Shown one piece after another: positions 43,271 through 55,170 of a DNA stretch of 64,000 nt. The stretch comes from Oscheius sp. JU75. Taxonomy: Eukaryota; Nematoda; Chromadorea; Rhabditida; Rhabditidae. Location: contig JASJZC010000005.1 of NCBI GenBank assembly GCA_037178855.1, positions 434,001 to 498,000 of the forward strand. Direction: 5' to 3'. The notes under the pieces were generated by a model. That model ran no database searches, was not told the DNA's origin, and saw nothing but the letters and a program-made list of their open reading frames with translations. The position numbers and the translations under genes were made by a program. Position 1 is the first letter of the stretch, and each line of letters opens with the position of its first letter.

Positions 43271-45837
43271 CGAAAAAAGACAAATAAAAATCCAGTCGTG
43301 GAACAAATTTTTGAAGAAAGGACGATTTCGGCTAAACTTTGAAAGGATTTGTTCGGCAACCCTAGTTCTCACCTATTTTCTAGCGCTGTAAGTGTATTCA
43401 ATCGGCACAGCGACTCAAGATTACCCTAGTAACTTCCAACACGAAAATTAGCCGAAAAAGGAAATTAGTGTAAAAGACATGTGCCATTGTTGTTTGGGTT
43501 TATCACGATTTTTGACGTCCAAATAGACGGAACAGTTGCAGATTTCTGTGCTAAATCGATTAAACACAATTGCAATCTTTGAAAATGGGTGAAAACGGCA
43601 GAAAACTGCAAAAAACCGATTTTTGTGCAGCACGCAATAGTGCGTCAGATCGAGTCGGGGCATTTGTATAGTACTACCATAAAGTACTACCATGAGAGAA
43701 TCGTATTTGGTAATTAAGCGACTGGTCATCTTTTGAAGTTTCAGAGAGACTGAGACAGTCCCTTTGCCGGTTTCTCTCTACTTTTCGTCTATCATCTTCC
43801 TCGTTTTCCGGTCCCGAGACCTCGCACCCATAATGACAGAGTCATGCCCTCCCTTCTGCGAAGCTAACTTCCACCAATTATGTCGTCAGGACTGTCCCGG
43901 CAGACGTGCCGTGAAGTTCGTGCATGTGGCACCCTTCTCCTTCTCTCTTCCTGTCAAGAGTTTGCATGGAACTTTAAATGATAGCGGATTATCAAGTCTA
44001 TATTGTAAATCGTGACGAAATGTCTCTTCCATCTCCATGCTGAAACATTTTCACTTTTTGTGACACAGTTTTCAAAACACGTATGTCTCAAAGTGAATAT
44101 ATATCGGTTGTTGTTCAGTGCCTCATTGGCAACTTCGTTTTGCGAATTCTACACATTCAGTTGAATTCTGTCGAAACCAGACCAAAGAGTTCACCTTCCT
44201 GGACGGACGGCTCGAAAGTAGGGAACTGAAACGTTGCCGAATAGGCAAGAGCTCTATCACGTAATGTTATTTGGAGACAGAGAGACGGTAAGAGATTACT
44301 ACACCATTTCGCTCAGATTTTGCAAAATTTTGATAGTTTTTTCAGTACTTTGACTACGACTACCAAGCAAAAACTGCGGCAAAGCTTTTGTGCTCCATTG
44401 TTTTCGCGCCGATCACCACTCTATTTACCATCCTTATACAGCCATCAACGCTTTCCATTGTTTCAGCATCATATTCCAAGTTCAGGGGAGCACTTTGCTC
44501 CACTCGGGGGTTCTGGTAGTATAAGCCTACCCTCCGCTTTGTCAGAACCTTACTTTTCCTCCGTGCTCTACCTCCCACTACTAAAACTATCCCCACCTCC
44601 AAGAATCATGAAACATGTTTTATGATTAAAATCCAAGTTCTCCACATGTCGAATAGCCGGTTTCTGAGCTGGCTCATCCTGCCATCTATCTAATGAAAAA
44701 TAGCCGATTTTACGCGCACCTCTCTTGATGAGCAATCAGATTTTACCGCCTTATCGACCGTGATTTGTTAGTCTCGAAGCGTTTCGAAACGATGGAAGTA
44801 TTTTTGGATTATCCCTTCGAAAAGAAGCCGTGCTCAAAAAATGGCTGCAGGGTTGAATCAGCAGAATTGTAAAGCTAGCAGGGCTGAGAAAACAGGATTA
44901 AAGGTCGAAGCTGTTTTTGGTGATAAACATAGGCTGAAACATTCCGAAATGGACAAATGTGCTATTTTTAGCTAGAAGCTACTCCCAGCAACTCCGTTAC
45001 ATCATGGTAACTTATCTCTTGAAAAATATGAATACAAAAAGTTTCTTAAAAATTTCTTGTGAACGATTAAAATGTTTCAAGCACTAGTTATAGGTCGGGA
45101 TTCTGTATTACGATACAAGAATGACATTTCAAACCAGAAGCGTTCCATAATCTATCTCCTGTACCGGCCTTTCCAATACTTTTGAAAAAAAGTATGCTTC
45201 AGCACCCTCTTATAGAGAATTGTTGTGACCTTCTAAAATTGTTGTGTTTGCTTTTACAAATGTTTCGCTCTTTTCTTATAACTAAGTTTTTGGGTACATT
45301 ACGACGTATTTACTGTATCTTTCTGTTCGCAAAGCCTATGAAAACGTGCGAACAGGGGAAAACTATTTGGAAAGAGTAACAAGGAGTTCGAATGGACCAG
45401 ATGCTGAGACAATTTTTTCGGAAGACCCAAAAGAACAGTGCCGGGCCGTCGAATTGTACAATTTTGACAGTAGCGTCTTTTCTTGTTTGTTTAGTCAGTC
45501 TCTCTGTCTTTCTATTTCTCCGTTTCTCTCAGTCTTTTAGTCTCTTTACTCTCTGTCTCTATCACTCTGTCTCTCTCAATTTCTCAGTTTCTCAGTCTCT
45601 CCGTCTCTTTGTCTCTTCGAGACTCAATCTCTCAGTCTCTCGGTCCCCTCTCTCCCTGGGTCCCGAAGAACAATTCACTCCGACTGACCTTCACGACTTC
45701 CTTCCTCTGTCTCTCCCCGTCTGTCAAAGCCCAATTTCATTCCCTTTGCGGAAGGGACCAGCTGTTGGACAGGGGACAGATGGCAGTCAGGTTAGTCGAG
45801 AGTCATAAACCGATTTTCTGCTACGTCTTCAGTAAGA

Positions 45838-45877
45838 GGGGCCGGATCAGAGTCTCAAAGCGGCTCTGATCCGGCCC
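45838..45877. other. Perfect 14-bp hairpin
   Basis: GGGCCGGATCAGAG (45838-45851) and CTCTGATCCGGCCC (45864-45877) are exact complements around an approximately 11-base loop. It could be a transcript hairpin, a short transposon relic or a protein-binding palindrome. It is not tied to a gene end that I can recognise. Confidence 0.8.
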
Positions 45878-46237
45878 ACAACTCTCTATCACTCTCTAAT
45901 CCGCTTGCTTGAATTATTTATGGCCGCTGATGGCCGGGGAGACACGTTGTCTTGGAGAGTTTTTCCTCTTTTCTCATCCTTTTTTCGACGAAATCTTCAA
46001 ATTGATTTTGTGACAATGTCTACTGTTCATGTCTCAAAAGTTTTCTTTAAGTCCGGTCGAGGAGTCGTTTTCTATTCCTCTTGTAGGTTCTTCTGCCATT
46101 GTTTCAAGTTCTCATGAAATGAACAGCTGCGTTCTCGACAAGTAAGTCGTTCTGTCCCGATAAGAAAATCTAATCTGGCTGAATATATGTCTTCCTCCCC
46201 CCGCTCTTTTCAATTCTCTTTTACCTAAAGTTCTCTC

Positions 46238-46272
46238 AAACGAAACTAGGATAAGGTATCCTAGTTTCGTTT
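46238..46272. other. Perfect 16-bp inverted repeat with 3-base spacer
   Basis: AAACGAAACTAGGATA and its exact complement TATCCTAGTTTCGTTT are separated only by AGG. It lies about 185 bases before the start of the membrane-protein gene. The loop is too tight and the stem too short for a canonical microRNA precursor. Confidence 0.85.
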
Positions 46273-46370
46273 CCAGAATTAGAACAAGAACAAAGATGTT
46301 GGAACAAGATGTTTCAATTCTTCTATGAGTATAGGCAATAAGCACTTTTCCGATTCAGCTGCAATATTGA

Positions 46371-46378
46371 CTGTTTCA
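46371..46378 (+). promoter_or_regulatory. CTGTTTCA octamer
   Basis: Exact octamer about 80 bases before the membrane-protein start codon. Downstream lies TATTGCTATATC about 27 bases on. Confidence 0.45.
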
Positions 46379-46456
46379 ACCATCCTCTCTCTCAAACACC
46401 TTTATTGCTATATCACGTTCGGAAACGAACACTTCTATCACGTCGTTTTTCAGACA

Positions 46457-48087
46457 ATGGTCGAGCTCGGACAAGAAGTAATCTCCATTGGAGTGATTCT
46501 ATTGGTTTGCGTGTCTCTCTCCGTTTCTTGTCTAATCTTGTGGATGGTTCGATGCCGAAGGGATCAGCTCCGACACCGAGAGGGCAAAGACGTTCGACAG
46601 AGGGAGCTGGACAACTTTGAAGAGTATGTTGATCGGCTATCGTCCTATTTGGGGTCGAAGGAGTTTTTTTTTTTTAGCAAAACGATCTTTTGAAAAGTTG
46701 TAGCCCGTATCAAAATTTACAATTTTGAAAAAAAACAACTTCTTCTACCCGAAAATAGTTATTTCATTTTTGGCTTGGGTTCGATCGCCCGGGTCACCCC
46801 CGTAACATCTCTCACCCGCCAATTCGAGAAAATGTTTCCTGATTTTGTGAAAGAATAGAGTTCGATTTTGAGACTAAAATCTGTTCAAATAGAGCCATGA
46901 GATCTATGTGTCTTGTTTCCAATTTCTAGTGTTTCAGCAACATGAAGACAAAGCTCTCGCCCAATACAAAACGAAAAATCCACGATGGAAAGAAGGACGA
47001 GCCGAAAAAAGCTGAAACAGATAGTGAAAAGGGCAAAAAGGACAAGGAATCGGAGAAAAAAGACCTCAAGAAGAGAGGAACAGTCGCCCGACAGGATGAG
47101 ACGATGCAACAGGTAGGGTAGAGGAGAGAGTATGGGAGTGGATGAGGGGGTGTTTGGTAGTGATTTCTAGAGTACCAGACGTAAATAGTATGTTTTTTTA
47201 ACCCAACGAAAACCTCATTACTAGCAAACTGCTTGCCCTTTCTATCACATCTAACTGAAACCTAAGATGAGACTAAAATTTTCAAGGTATCATTTTGGGA
47301 CAGGAAGTTAGCCACGAAACTGCAAAATAGCAACTAACTGCCACAGTAAATTCATTTTATTTTCATGTATTGGCGAAACACAAAATATGCTAGCAAGTTG
47401 CTGCGTTGTAGTTGCTAGAGGCAAAATAGTCTTTGGTATAATGTCTATCGTTCTATAGTAAACTGTCCAACAAACGACTTCTAAGTGCCTAGGTTGAAAC
47501 GTTACTTGTTCCTGTAATAGGCGCCTTTCTCATCGACCCAAGTTATCTTTCTATTTATAGAGCGACATTGAAACACGAATAGAATAGTTGACAGTCGGCA
47601 TTGGACAAAGTATACGAAACAGCAGTCCTATTTACGCTAGTAATGAAACACAAAAAATTTTGGTGCTCACCCATAGCTTAGATATCAACAGAAGAAAGGT
47701 GGGAGCTTGATTGTAGGTTGCATCTTCATAAACACAAAACGAAGAGACAGAGTCAGTCACTGATACTCACAATTTCAGTTTGAGACCCGAATACGTGCCA
47801 TGGAAACCATCGATGAAGTGGACAGCCCCGCCACACGAAGCGTAAGTTTCCCCGGTCCAAATCTATTCTCTCATTTTCTGCAGAAGCACCTGGACACGGC
47901 TTCCGTAATAGCCGTAGGGTCTTTGGAGGCTCTCCAGCGAAACGATTCCAAGGTTTTAAGTCTTTCAACTTCTGAAAAAGACTAATGCGTGAACTTTTAG
48001 ACCAACATGTTCCCGGTGGAGCGGAGTATGGAAGAGATGGATCTGAACCCGGGTCTTAATGGCTCGATCAATTTGGACATGATCTGA
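46457..48087 (+). CDS. Single-pass membrane protein, Lys/Glu-rich tail
   Basis: Five exons, 46457-46623, 46938-47112, 47779-47841, 47884-47952 and 48001-48087, give 186 residues with phases closing. Nine N-terminal residues precede one hydrophobic segment (EVISIGVILLVCVSLSVSC ... LILWM). It is followed by basic VRCRRDQLRHR, indicating an N-out/C-in topology. The cytosolic part is strongly charged (KKDEPKKAETDSEKGKKDK) and then has a moderately conserved-looking end, NMFPVERSMEEMDLNPG. No family was recognised. An acceptor GTTTTTCAG lies 3 bases before the ATG. Intron 1 holds a copy of repeat D. Part of exon 1 with the start of intron 1 is duplicated at 54897-55170. Confidence 0.7.
46660..46830 (+). 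repeat. Dispersed repeat D, copy 3
   Basis: Shares GCAAAACGATCTTTTGAAAA, GTTGTAGCCC, AACTTCTTC, GTTATTTCATTTTTGGCTTG and CACCCCCGTAACATCTC with the other D copies. In intron 1 of the membrane-protein gene. Confidence 0.8.
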
Positions 48088-48234
48088 ATTTTGATCTTCC
48101 TTGTTTTTTTGGTGCATACCGAGTGTTGTGTTACGTTTTTTCCTTGCCTCCCATTGTATTCTTGCTGTACATAAAGAGATCTCAAAGAATGAATTTTTTC
48201 CCTGTCTCTACGTCTCCCTGACGCTCTAATTCCC

Positions 48235-48295
48235 CGTTAGGGGCGGACTACAGGAGAACCAAAATATTCGAGCCTTTTTCACGTTCCCGAACGTC
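48235..48295 (+). pseudogene. Fragment of galectin-like exon 2
   Basis: It matches 49687-49747 with scattered changes (shared GGCGGACTAC, GAGC and TTCACGTTCCCGAA). It is isolated between the membrane-protein gene and the minus-strand paralogue. Confidence 0.75.
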
Positions 48296-48339
48296 TGAGA
48301 AAATAATAGTGAACAATCATTTTATTTTCTGAACAATAT

Positions 48340-48830
48340 TATGAAAAGACTGGCAGAGACACAGACACTCTCAGTTCTCTCCCATACCATATCTTTTTCA
48401 GAGAGATCCCAGAGTTTTCAGAGAGGACCCGTTGATAATGGTCAGTTTGCCGCCAATGTCTTCTCTGTCTCCCGATGAATGAGCAGATGGCTTGAGGTAG
48501 AGTTTCGTCGTTGATGCTGCAGACTGAGTTTATAGTATTTTTGTTTTCCACCATTTGGATGTCTTGTCGATCCGTTTTGAGGGAAATCCCAAAATACAAA
48601 AAAAAAGAAAATTGAATTACTTTCCAAGAAACAGACAGAGACAGCTAGAGTCACTGGAAAGGGAACTAACCTATCGTAATCCGATTTAGAGAATTCTAAC
48701 TCGATTACCAGGGTGCTGCTTTCGACAAGCGTGCCTTCCTCCACGGTCATCAGTAGATCTTCGCCGTCCAGTTCCTTCAGAGCTTCTTGAAGACTGACGG
48801 CCAAAATGAGCAGCACTGGCAGTATCCTGG
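48340..48830 (-). pseudogene. Head-to-head paralogue of the galectin-like gene, degenerate
   Basis: The minus strand encodes LPVLLILAVSLQEALKELDG and STLVIELEFSKSDYDR, which parallels the signal peptide and first exon of the galectin-like gene, then ISLKTDRQDIQMVENKN and SVCSINDETLPQAICSF, parallel to its second exon. The position of the start methionine reads ATA, and no in-frame ATG was found nearby. The intron lacks a clear AG acceptor. Probably a decaying gene. A promoter shared with the plus-strand gene is likely because the starts face away from each other within about 160 bases. Confidence 0.65.
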
Positions 48831-48987
48831 TGGAAGAACACTTGATACTACTGAACTCTATTGAGTACCTAATTAGCAGTTTTCTTGAATGTTTTGACTG
48901 TAAAAGTTTTGAAAAAAAAACCCTCTTATTTGCATCAATAAAAAAGTTCTTTGGGAAGGCAACTCAAACATTCAGCCGTCTCCCGCA

Positions 48988-50177
48988 ATGCTGTTCGCCC
49001 TCGTGCTCCCCACGCTGCTCGTCGCCAGTACCAGCCAGGAGCCGCTGAAACAGTTCAACATCCCCGAACTCGTGATGAAAGTGGGAAAAGAGATGATGAT
49101 CGAGGGACGGAGTCTTGTCATCAATGCTACCTTCAAAGACTTTATCAGTCAAGAGTAGGTCCCTCTTTGTTTCTACCAATTTCCCGTCTATTTTGACTTT
49201 GCCTCTGCACCAACTCGTATAGCATACAGCTTACGTATCGATATCTACCGTAATCAGTCTGTGTCCACTTGCCCGCTGTTCAGTGAAATATACCTTGGTG
49301 TCACTAGATCCCTGTTCATCAACTTTCAGTTCCTTCTCGATTACTGTCGAATCCACCGGGAGTGAAGTCGAAGAGATGGGAATACAGGATGAAAGCTGTC
49401 CGCATGCTACAGCTTCTTCGCGCTGTTTCATTCACTGGCTCTCGAGCGGAACGGACCGTATTAATGGAACAGTCAAACGCCTAGATAATACGACCGTGCT
49501 GTTCCGCTTCCTTCTTACTGGCGGAAGATATTACTGCTGGATGAACCAGCACCTTCTCTACACTGCGACGATGAAGACGGATACTTGGACAGGAATCCAG
49601 AGGATCCGAATCAAGGGACATATTCAAATTGACGAAGTGGCGGCTAGTGGACAATCCTATCCGCTGAACTCTCAAACTAAATTAATCGGCGGACTACGGG
49701 AGGACCAAAAGATTCGAGCTTACTTCACGTTCCCGAATGCCACTCCACCCCATGAGATCACCATCAGCCTCCAGAACCAAGGCACCAATTCTACTATCAC
49801 TATTATGGCTCTTCACGAAAAAGAATATCTGACTACGGCTGTGAACCAAAAGAGCCAAGCATTCCAGCTGCTTAAAAGCAAAGACTTAGTCTCGATTTAC
49901 ATCTGGCTAGAAAAAGACGGAGCACACATTGCAGTTAGTTTTGACGGAGATATTAAAATACAGTTTTCAGTGTTTTGTGAACGATCGGATTCATCATGTT
50001 CCCCTTCCGACTGACGAGAAGCATTTTGATGTGCTCAAAATCACTGGAACCGCCGAACTGCATCAGATCGACGTAATAGACTTGGATACCAACAAAGAAT
50101 CGGACCAGTGTGGTAGACAGCGGACGAATCCATCACAAGCAACGCCGACTATGGGACTAGACAACTTGCATCAGTAG
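48988..50177 (+). CDS. Secreted tandem galectin-like protein
   Basis: Three exons, 48988-49154, 49258-49933 and 49971-50177, give 349 residues with phases closing. Signal peptide MLFALVLPTLLVASTS. Two galectin-fold-like regions are inferred. The first ends GRYYCWMNQHLLYTA then IQRIRIKGHIQIDEV. The second starts TKLIGGLREDQKIRAYFTFP and ends ACFVNDRIHHVPLPTDEK then FDVLKITGTAELHQIDV. These echo the galectin pattern of an aromatic/Asn strand, then L-x-I-x-G-x-x-x-L/I. The classical carbohydrate motif H-N-R / W-E is not evident, so sugar binding is unproven. Acceptor 49257 was chosen because only it keeps frame. An acceptor-like ACATTCAG lies 13 bases before the ATG. Broken copies occur at 33.1-34.2 kb, 48.24 kb and 48.3-48.8 kb. 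Confidence 0.65.
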
Positions 50178-51770
50178 ACTCAGCTCTGATACGACACACA
50201 AAAAACATTTTTGGCAATAAACAGCAGCGTCAAAAGTCTTGCACAGTGACTCTCTCTCTATTTCAACGAGCCCAGTATTCGATTCTACAACGATGACGGC
50301 TACGACCTCAGGACTCACTCTGTCCCTCTTCTCCCCTGACTCTTGATCACTAGTAAGCCTTTTGTGGGTTCGCGCTACGTTCTCGAGTGTTGTGGTCAGT
50401 GTCGCCCCTCTCTCCCTCTCCCTCTCTCTCTCACTCTCACTCTGCCCGCGTTCGTCCAAACGCGGGATAGCCCTTATTAATGTGGCTGTGGTCGAGCGCG
50501 CGCGTTCGTCAGAGAGGGGGAGAGAAAGAGACTGTGTACAGGTGCGCACAGGGCCAGCCGATGGGGACAGCCGCGCTCGCGCGTACCGGCAACGCGACGC
50601 GGCCTCACAACTGTCCGATTACCTGTCTCTCTCTTTTAGAGTTTTGTTTTACAGTCTCTCACTCTGTCACAGCCATTGCCTCCCTCTTTTGAAATGAAAT
50701 CCCAGTCTCCTGAACTTTACTTTCCAGAGCCCGTTCCACACCATCTCACCCCAAGATGACCTTTCTCTGTCTCTCTGTAATTAGTGTCCTTTGCTGCAAC
50801 ACATTACCGCATTTTCTGAAGTTTACTGGAAATACCCTTCTTCCAGGCGTAAAGTAATACCACTTGGAAAGAAACAAGCACGTAACGACTCTTACTATCA
50901 TACGTCTCTTCTCTTTTGAGAACTATTGACTCATGTTCAAACCACACAGTTTGCCATTATTTTCAAAGCTCCATATCGCTCACAAAGATTGTTGTCTTTC
51001 ATCCTAACTAGCTTTGCTAGTGCAGTGAAACGACAAAAAAACTTCAGCAGGTTTCATACAATGAGCACCAGTTTAGGACATTTCATTGGATTTTCATAAT
51101 TTCAAACTGTATTACTAATCCCATAATTCCCTAAATCAGTAATTTTCCAGATCTCACTTTGATGACTAAAAAAGATATTTTGTCCACCCAGTAACATGAC
51201 CCGTGTTTTAGGATTTTTGTGTTTTCACTTGAGTATAACAGTACCAATTTCTTTGGTACTCTATCCACCTGCTTCTCTTGCTCTCAAGACTACACTTTTC
51301 AAAATCCCACACCCCTGTACCCTGACGAGTTTGTCTCTCTCTCAGCCTGCCCCATTCCTGGTGCGTAATCCAATCATATATCCGTCGGTGTGTGGCGCTG
51401 CAAACGACGTTTTTGTCTCTCTTCCAGTTGATCATCATTTGGGCAAAAGGGAAGAGACTGCTTTCCCTTCCCTCTACACACAACTTTCTCTCCCATATCA
51501 TATCATTCTCAAAGCCTGGCAAACAGATCTTTTTTGTGGGGAAGCATAGAGGGCGAGTCAGCAGTCAACAGGGTAATAGAGAGACAGAGAGACATAGAGA
51601 AAGAGAGGCAGAGAGAAGTTGCTATCTCCCTCTGACATCTCTGAAAATTAGGGTGTGGTTGTCGCACAGTAGACCAAATTCTGATCCCATTGGTTGATTA
51701 GAGTGGACATTCTGACAACATAACTGCCTTATCTTTTTCTGCTCAGAAAAATAGTATTCCATTGGCAACA

Positions 51771-51791
51771 TTTTATAGCTTGGTTGAAACA
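51771..51791 (-). promoter_or_regulatory. TGTTTCA + TATA site
   Basis: The minus strand reads TGTTTCAACCAAGCTATAAA, with 7 bases between motif and TATAAA. Confidence 0.5.
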
Positions 51792-54700
51792 AAACATGGT
51801 CGATGTCTGAATTTGCTGAAGAAGTAAGCAAATTTTATCCAGCGCACTATTTTATATACGTTGCTTGAAAGCCATAGAACCATTGTTGGCTCACTTTTCT
51901 TCGTTTACAGGTGAAAGCAAATGCTCAATCATTATCTTTCAAACAGAACTCTGAAATTGTGAATTGCGGAGGTTGACTGCTGAACTGCTTCCAAAAATTT
52001 GGGTTTTTTTAATACCATGCATAGTATAAACGACTCATGCTTTTCGAACCGTTGATGACCAAAGCAACAGTAATGTTTCGAACACTGTATCTCCCACCGT
52101 ATTCCTTCCTTTCCCCGCCGTTTTTCAAGCTCGATCTTTCCTTTTTAGCACAGTTCTACAGTAATCAGTCAAATATCTCTATCAAAAAGGGGACTGAAAG
52201 CTGTTGGGTTTCACTGATTCTACAAATACTCCCGTTCACAGTTGTTCTTGTTTCACTTTCTCGCGGCTCGTGCAACTCAATGTATATTTGAATAATAGCA
52301 AATCATTTCGACCCATCTGCAGCCAGCGTATCTCGAGCCTAAACAGTCTGATTTGATCTTCTTTCCACACAACATACCTCGAGATTTAGTCCAAAAAATA
52401 CTTTATGTTTCACTGATCACATGTGAGGAAAAGCTGTCGCTAGGTTTCTTGCGTTGACGTATTTTTCTAAACTTCAGCCTCCATTTTGTCTTGTTTTTTT
52501 TTTTTACTTTAGGCAAAAAAACATGAAACTGAGAATTTGTGTTTCACTCTCCTGGTAAACAGAACCCGTTCATTCGGTCACAGTATTGCTTAGAAGAACA
52601 TCTAGGCATATTGATAAAAAATGATTTTATTGTAATCTCTCCACCCTCCCCCTTCCCGCTTCTGTTCCATGGAGCTACACTAAATTTTTCATGCTTTCGG
52701 GTGTGCTCTTCACAGAGCTGTAAGTTTTTGGTTTCACATTTTTGATAAACAGAGATGACTGCTTTTGTTCTTCATCGGATTCCGTTATATCTGAAAAGCT
52801 TATCTTCCCTTCAAGATCTTCTTATTCACCAAACTTCTTTCCACCAGGACCATGGTCCTTAACAGGGCACTTTGACCTGTCTCTCTCCCTCTCTCGTTCC
52901 TCCAAGAGGCGCGCTCAGATCAAGCCGTGTTTGTCGGCGCTTTTCCTCCCACCCCTAATTCCCTCACGAAGCCGCCGCCACTATCATTTTTCCTCGTGTA
53001 GTCAAACAAAAGACAGACGCGACTGTCCGAGACAGAGAGAGGCTAATTGGTCTCTCTTCGGACTTCCTAATTAGCATATCTCTCAGTTCGGAAGAGATCT
53101 CTAGGGGAGGCCACACCCCCTAGAGAGACAGGTTTTGGTTCTGTCCTCTCTTATACATACGGATGCACGACCTTCCTTCCCGGTTGCTGATAAGAAAATT
53201 CCACTCTCTCTCTTTCTCTCTGTCTCTCTCTCTCTCACTTTTGGACCCACCCTTGCGTCTACGCCCGCCCTGCATGCAGGGGGCAATCACCTCCTTACGA
53301 TCTTAGTATATTTTCCGAACGTGACAGAGAGACAGTGACGATGACAGTTCAAATTGGTTCTCAACTAATAATTCATGTTTCACTCACCGCTTATGGATGC
53401 CCAGATTATTGTTTAGCGCTCTGCTGGTGTAGTAGATCCAAAATAATGAACAGCTGTCAAATACATGCAAGCCTTCAGTTTTTACCTGTTTCCTGTTTAT
53501 TTGGTCGGTTATTCAGCCAGAACATTGGCAGAGACTTAATACAGAGTGCACCTACTACGGCAGGTAGTATTTCTACAGCTCTGAGTGGTGTGAATGGAGC
53601 ATAACTCTCACAACAGTTTGCTACTAGATACCCCGGTAAGTAGGCACAGCCTTGAGTGTTACAAACTCAGTTATTCCTATAAGACGATACCTATTACCCT
53701 CTATCTCTCTTTACTCCCTCTCGCATTGAATAATGTCTGTCTTGACAACTGAATATATCCTATCCAGAGACAGAAACTTCTGGCTTGGTCAAAAATCAAG
53801 GGTTTCTTCTCTGTGTTTCAACTATTGACAACTACTCTTGCTCTACAGGCGGGTTAATGTTTCGGTGATCATGATTGCTGTGAAAAGTACATCAGTTATG
53901 TCTACATGATGACCATTACTCCTTGAAAAGTTTTTATATCTTTTTTTGATTTCATGTCTTCCTGAGAACTTAACCAACATTGTTTCAAAAGAAACATAAA
54001 TAGAGGCGCTCCCTCTCTCCCATTCGCATATCTAAAACGACCAATCCGTCCTTTGATTTCCCTTCTTACGTTCTCCAAATCATTCCCGAAATGTCTCGGC
54101 AATGATAGAAAGTTTCAATCACCAGCCTGTCCCGACCCCCCGGTCAGCCATCCGATCTCACTTCCTATCAACTCTCGGTCTTTCTCTCTTCTTCATAACA
54201 TTCTCATGTTTCAGCATTTTCGTGATGAACTGAAGAATCAGAGATGAGACGAGGAGATCCGTATCAGCATAGGTGAGTACAATTTTTTGCGTTTCCCTGT
54301 TTGGTCGAATAGGAACAGGAATAAGTTGTAGCGATGGGAAAGACATCTGGGCAAAATCTTGATCTTGACCCGCAAACTTCTGCTTCACACCACGTTTATG
54401 TTGCTTCCTATGTATCGTATTTGAACAAAACGATTGTTTTTCACGCAAGCTACATATGTAAAAAGTGCCAAACACAACTCAACCCACACCGCTATTTTGA
54501 TTCAACTATGATATAAGAGCGTCAGCTCACCATTGTGTACCGTGCTTTCAACGTAACAAAAATACAAACATGGTTACTTTTTTACCCATTCCAGCTTCGT
54601 TCCACCCTTGTCTCCCCGTGCTTATCAAAGAACCATAGAACCTCTAGTTGCAAAGCTCTACTAATTCGCCATTGAGATAAGGCCAAGCCCTCTCCTGTCC

Positions 54701-54896
54701 TTACTTTACAAGTTCATTGACACTGATTTTTTTTTCCGGCCGCGCTTTTTCTATCGGATTAGTGACACAGAAAGGTGATGGAGCAGGGCTAAGAGAGCCG
54801 ATTAGAAGATATTTTGCAACGTGGAAGGGGGTTCCTCGGTCGATTTGGCTTCAAAGTGTGTGAATTGTAAACCCCTTACATCTTTTTAAGTTATTA

Positions 54897-55170
54897 TCAG
54901 CTCCGACAGACGTTCGACAGAGGGAGCTGGACTGCTTTGAAGAGTACGTTGATCGGCTGTGGTCCTATTTCGGGTCGAAAGAGTGATTTTTTTTTTTTGG
55001 CAAAACGATCTTTTGAAAAGTTGTAGCCCATGTCAAAATCTACAACTTTGCAGAACATCACTTTGCCTGAAAACAACTTCTTCGACTCGAAAAGAATTAT
55101 TTCATTATTGGCTTGGGTTCGATCGCACGTGTCACCCCCATACCATCTCTCACCCGCCAGATCTGTATAG
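54897..55170 (+). repeat. Duplicate of membrane-protein exon 1 end, intron and repeat D
   Basis: It parallels 46563-46830: CAGCTCCGACA, GACGTTCGACAGAGGGAGCT, GTTGATCGGCT, the poly-T run, then the D repeat block. The exon portion is broken, so this is a copied fragment rather than a second gene. Confidence 0.8.

Larger units (their letters stand above)
42002..46456. other. Gene-poor interval with repeats and hairpins
   Basis: Upstream flank of the MAM-like gene (minus) and of the membrane-protein gene (plus). It holds a copy of the ATGGTATGGGAGAGAACTGA-type element near 42283-42320 (minus), a CCGAAC-rich tract at 42768-42955, a fragment like the TKL kinase end at 43182-43270, TCTCTG-rich DNA at 45480-45720, and two hairpins (45838-45877, 46238-46272). 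Many TGTTTCA motifs are present. No conserved gene was seen. Confidence 0.45.

Noticed and set aside
46238-46272. MicroRNA precursor
   Set aside because: The stem of 16 pairs with a 3-base loop is too short and tight for Drosha/Dicer processing.
50380-50460. Possible GAGA-type promoter element (CTCTCT run)
   Set aside because: Indistinguishable from the widespread CT-rich simple repeats, and no gene start could be placed beside it.
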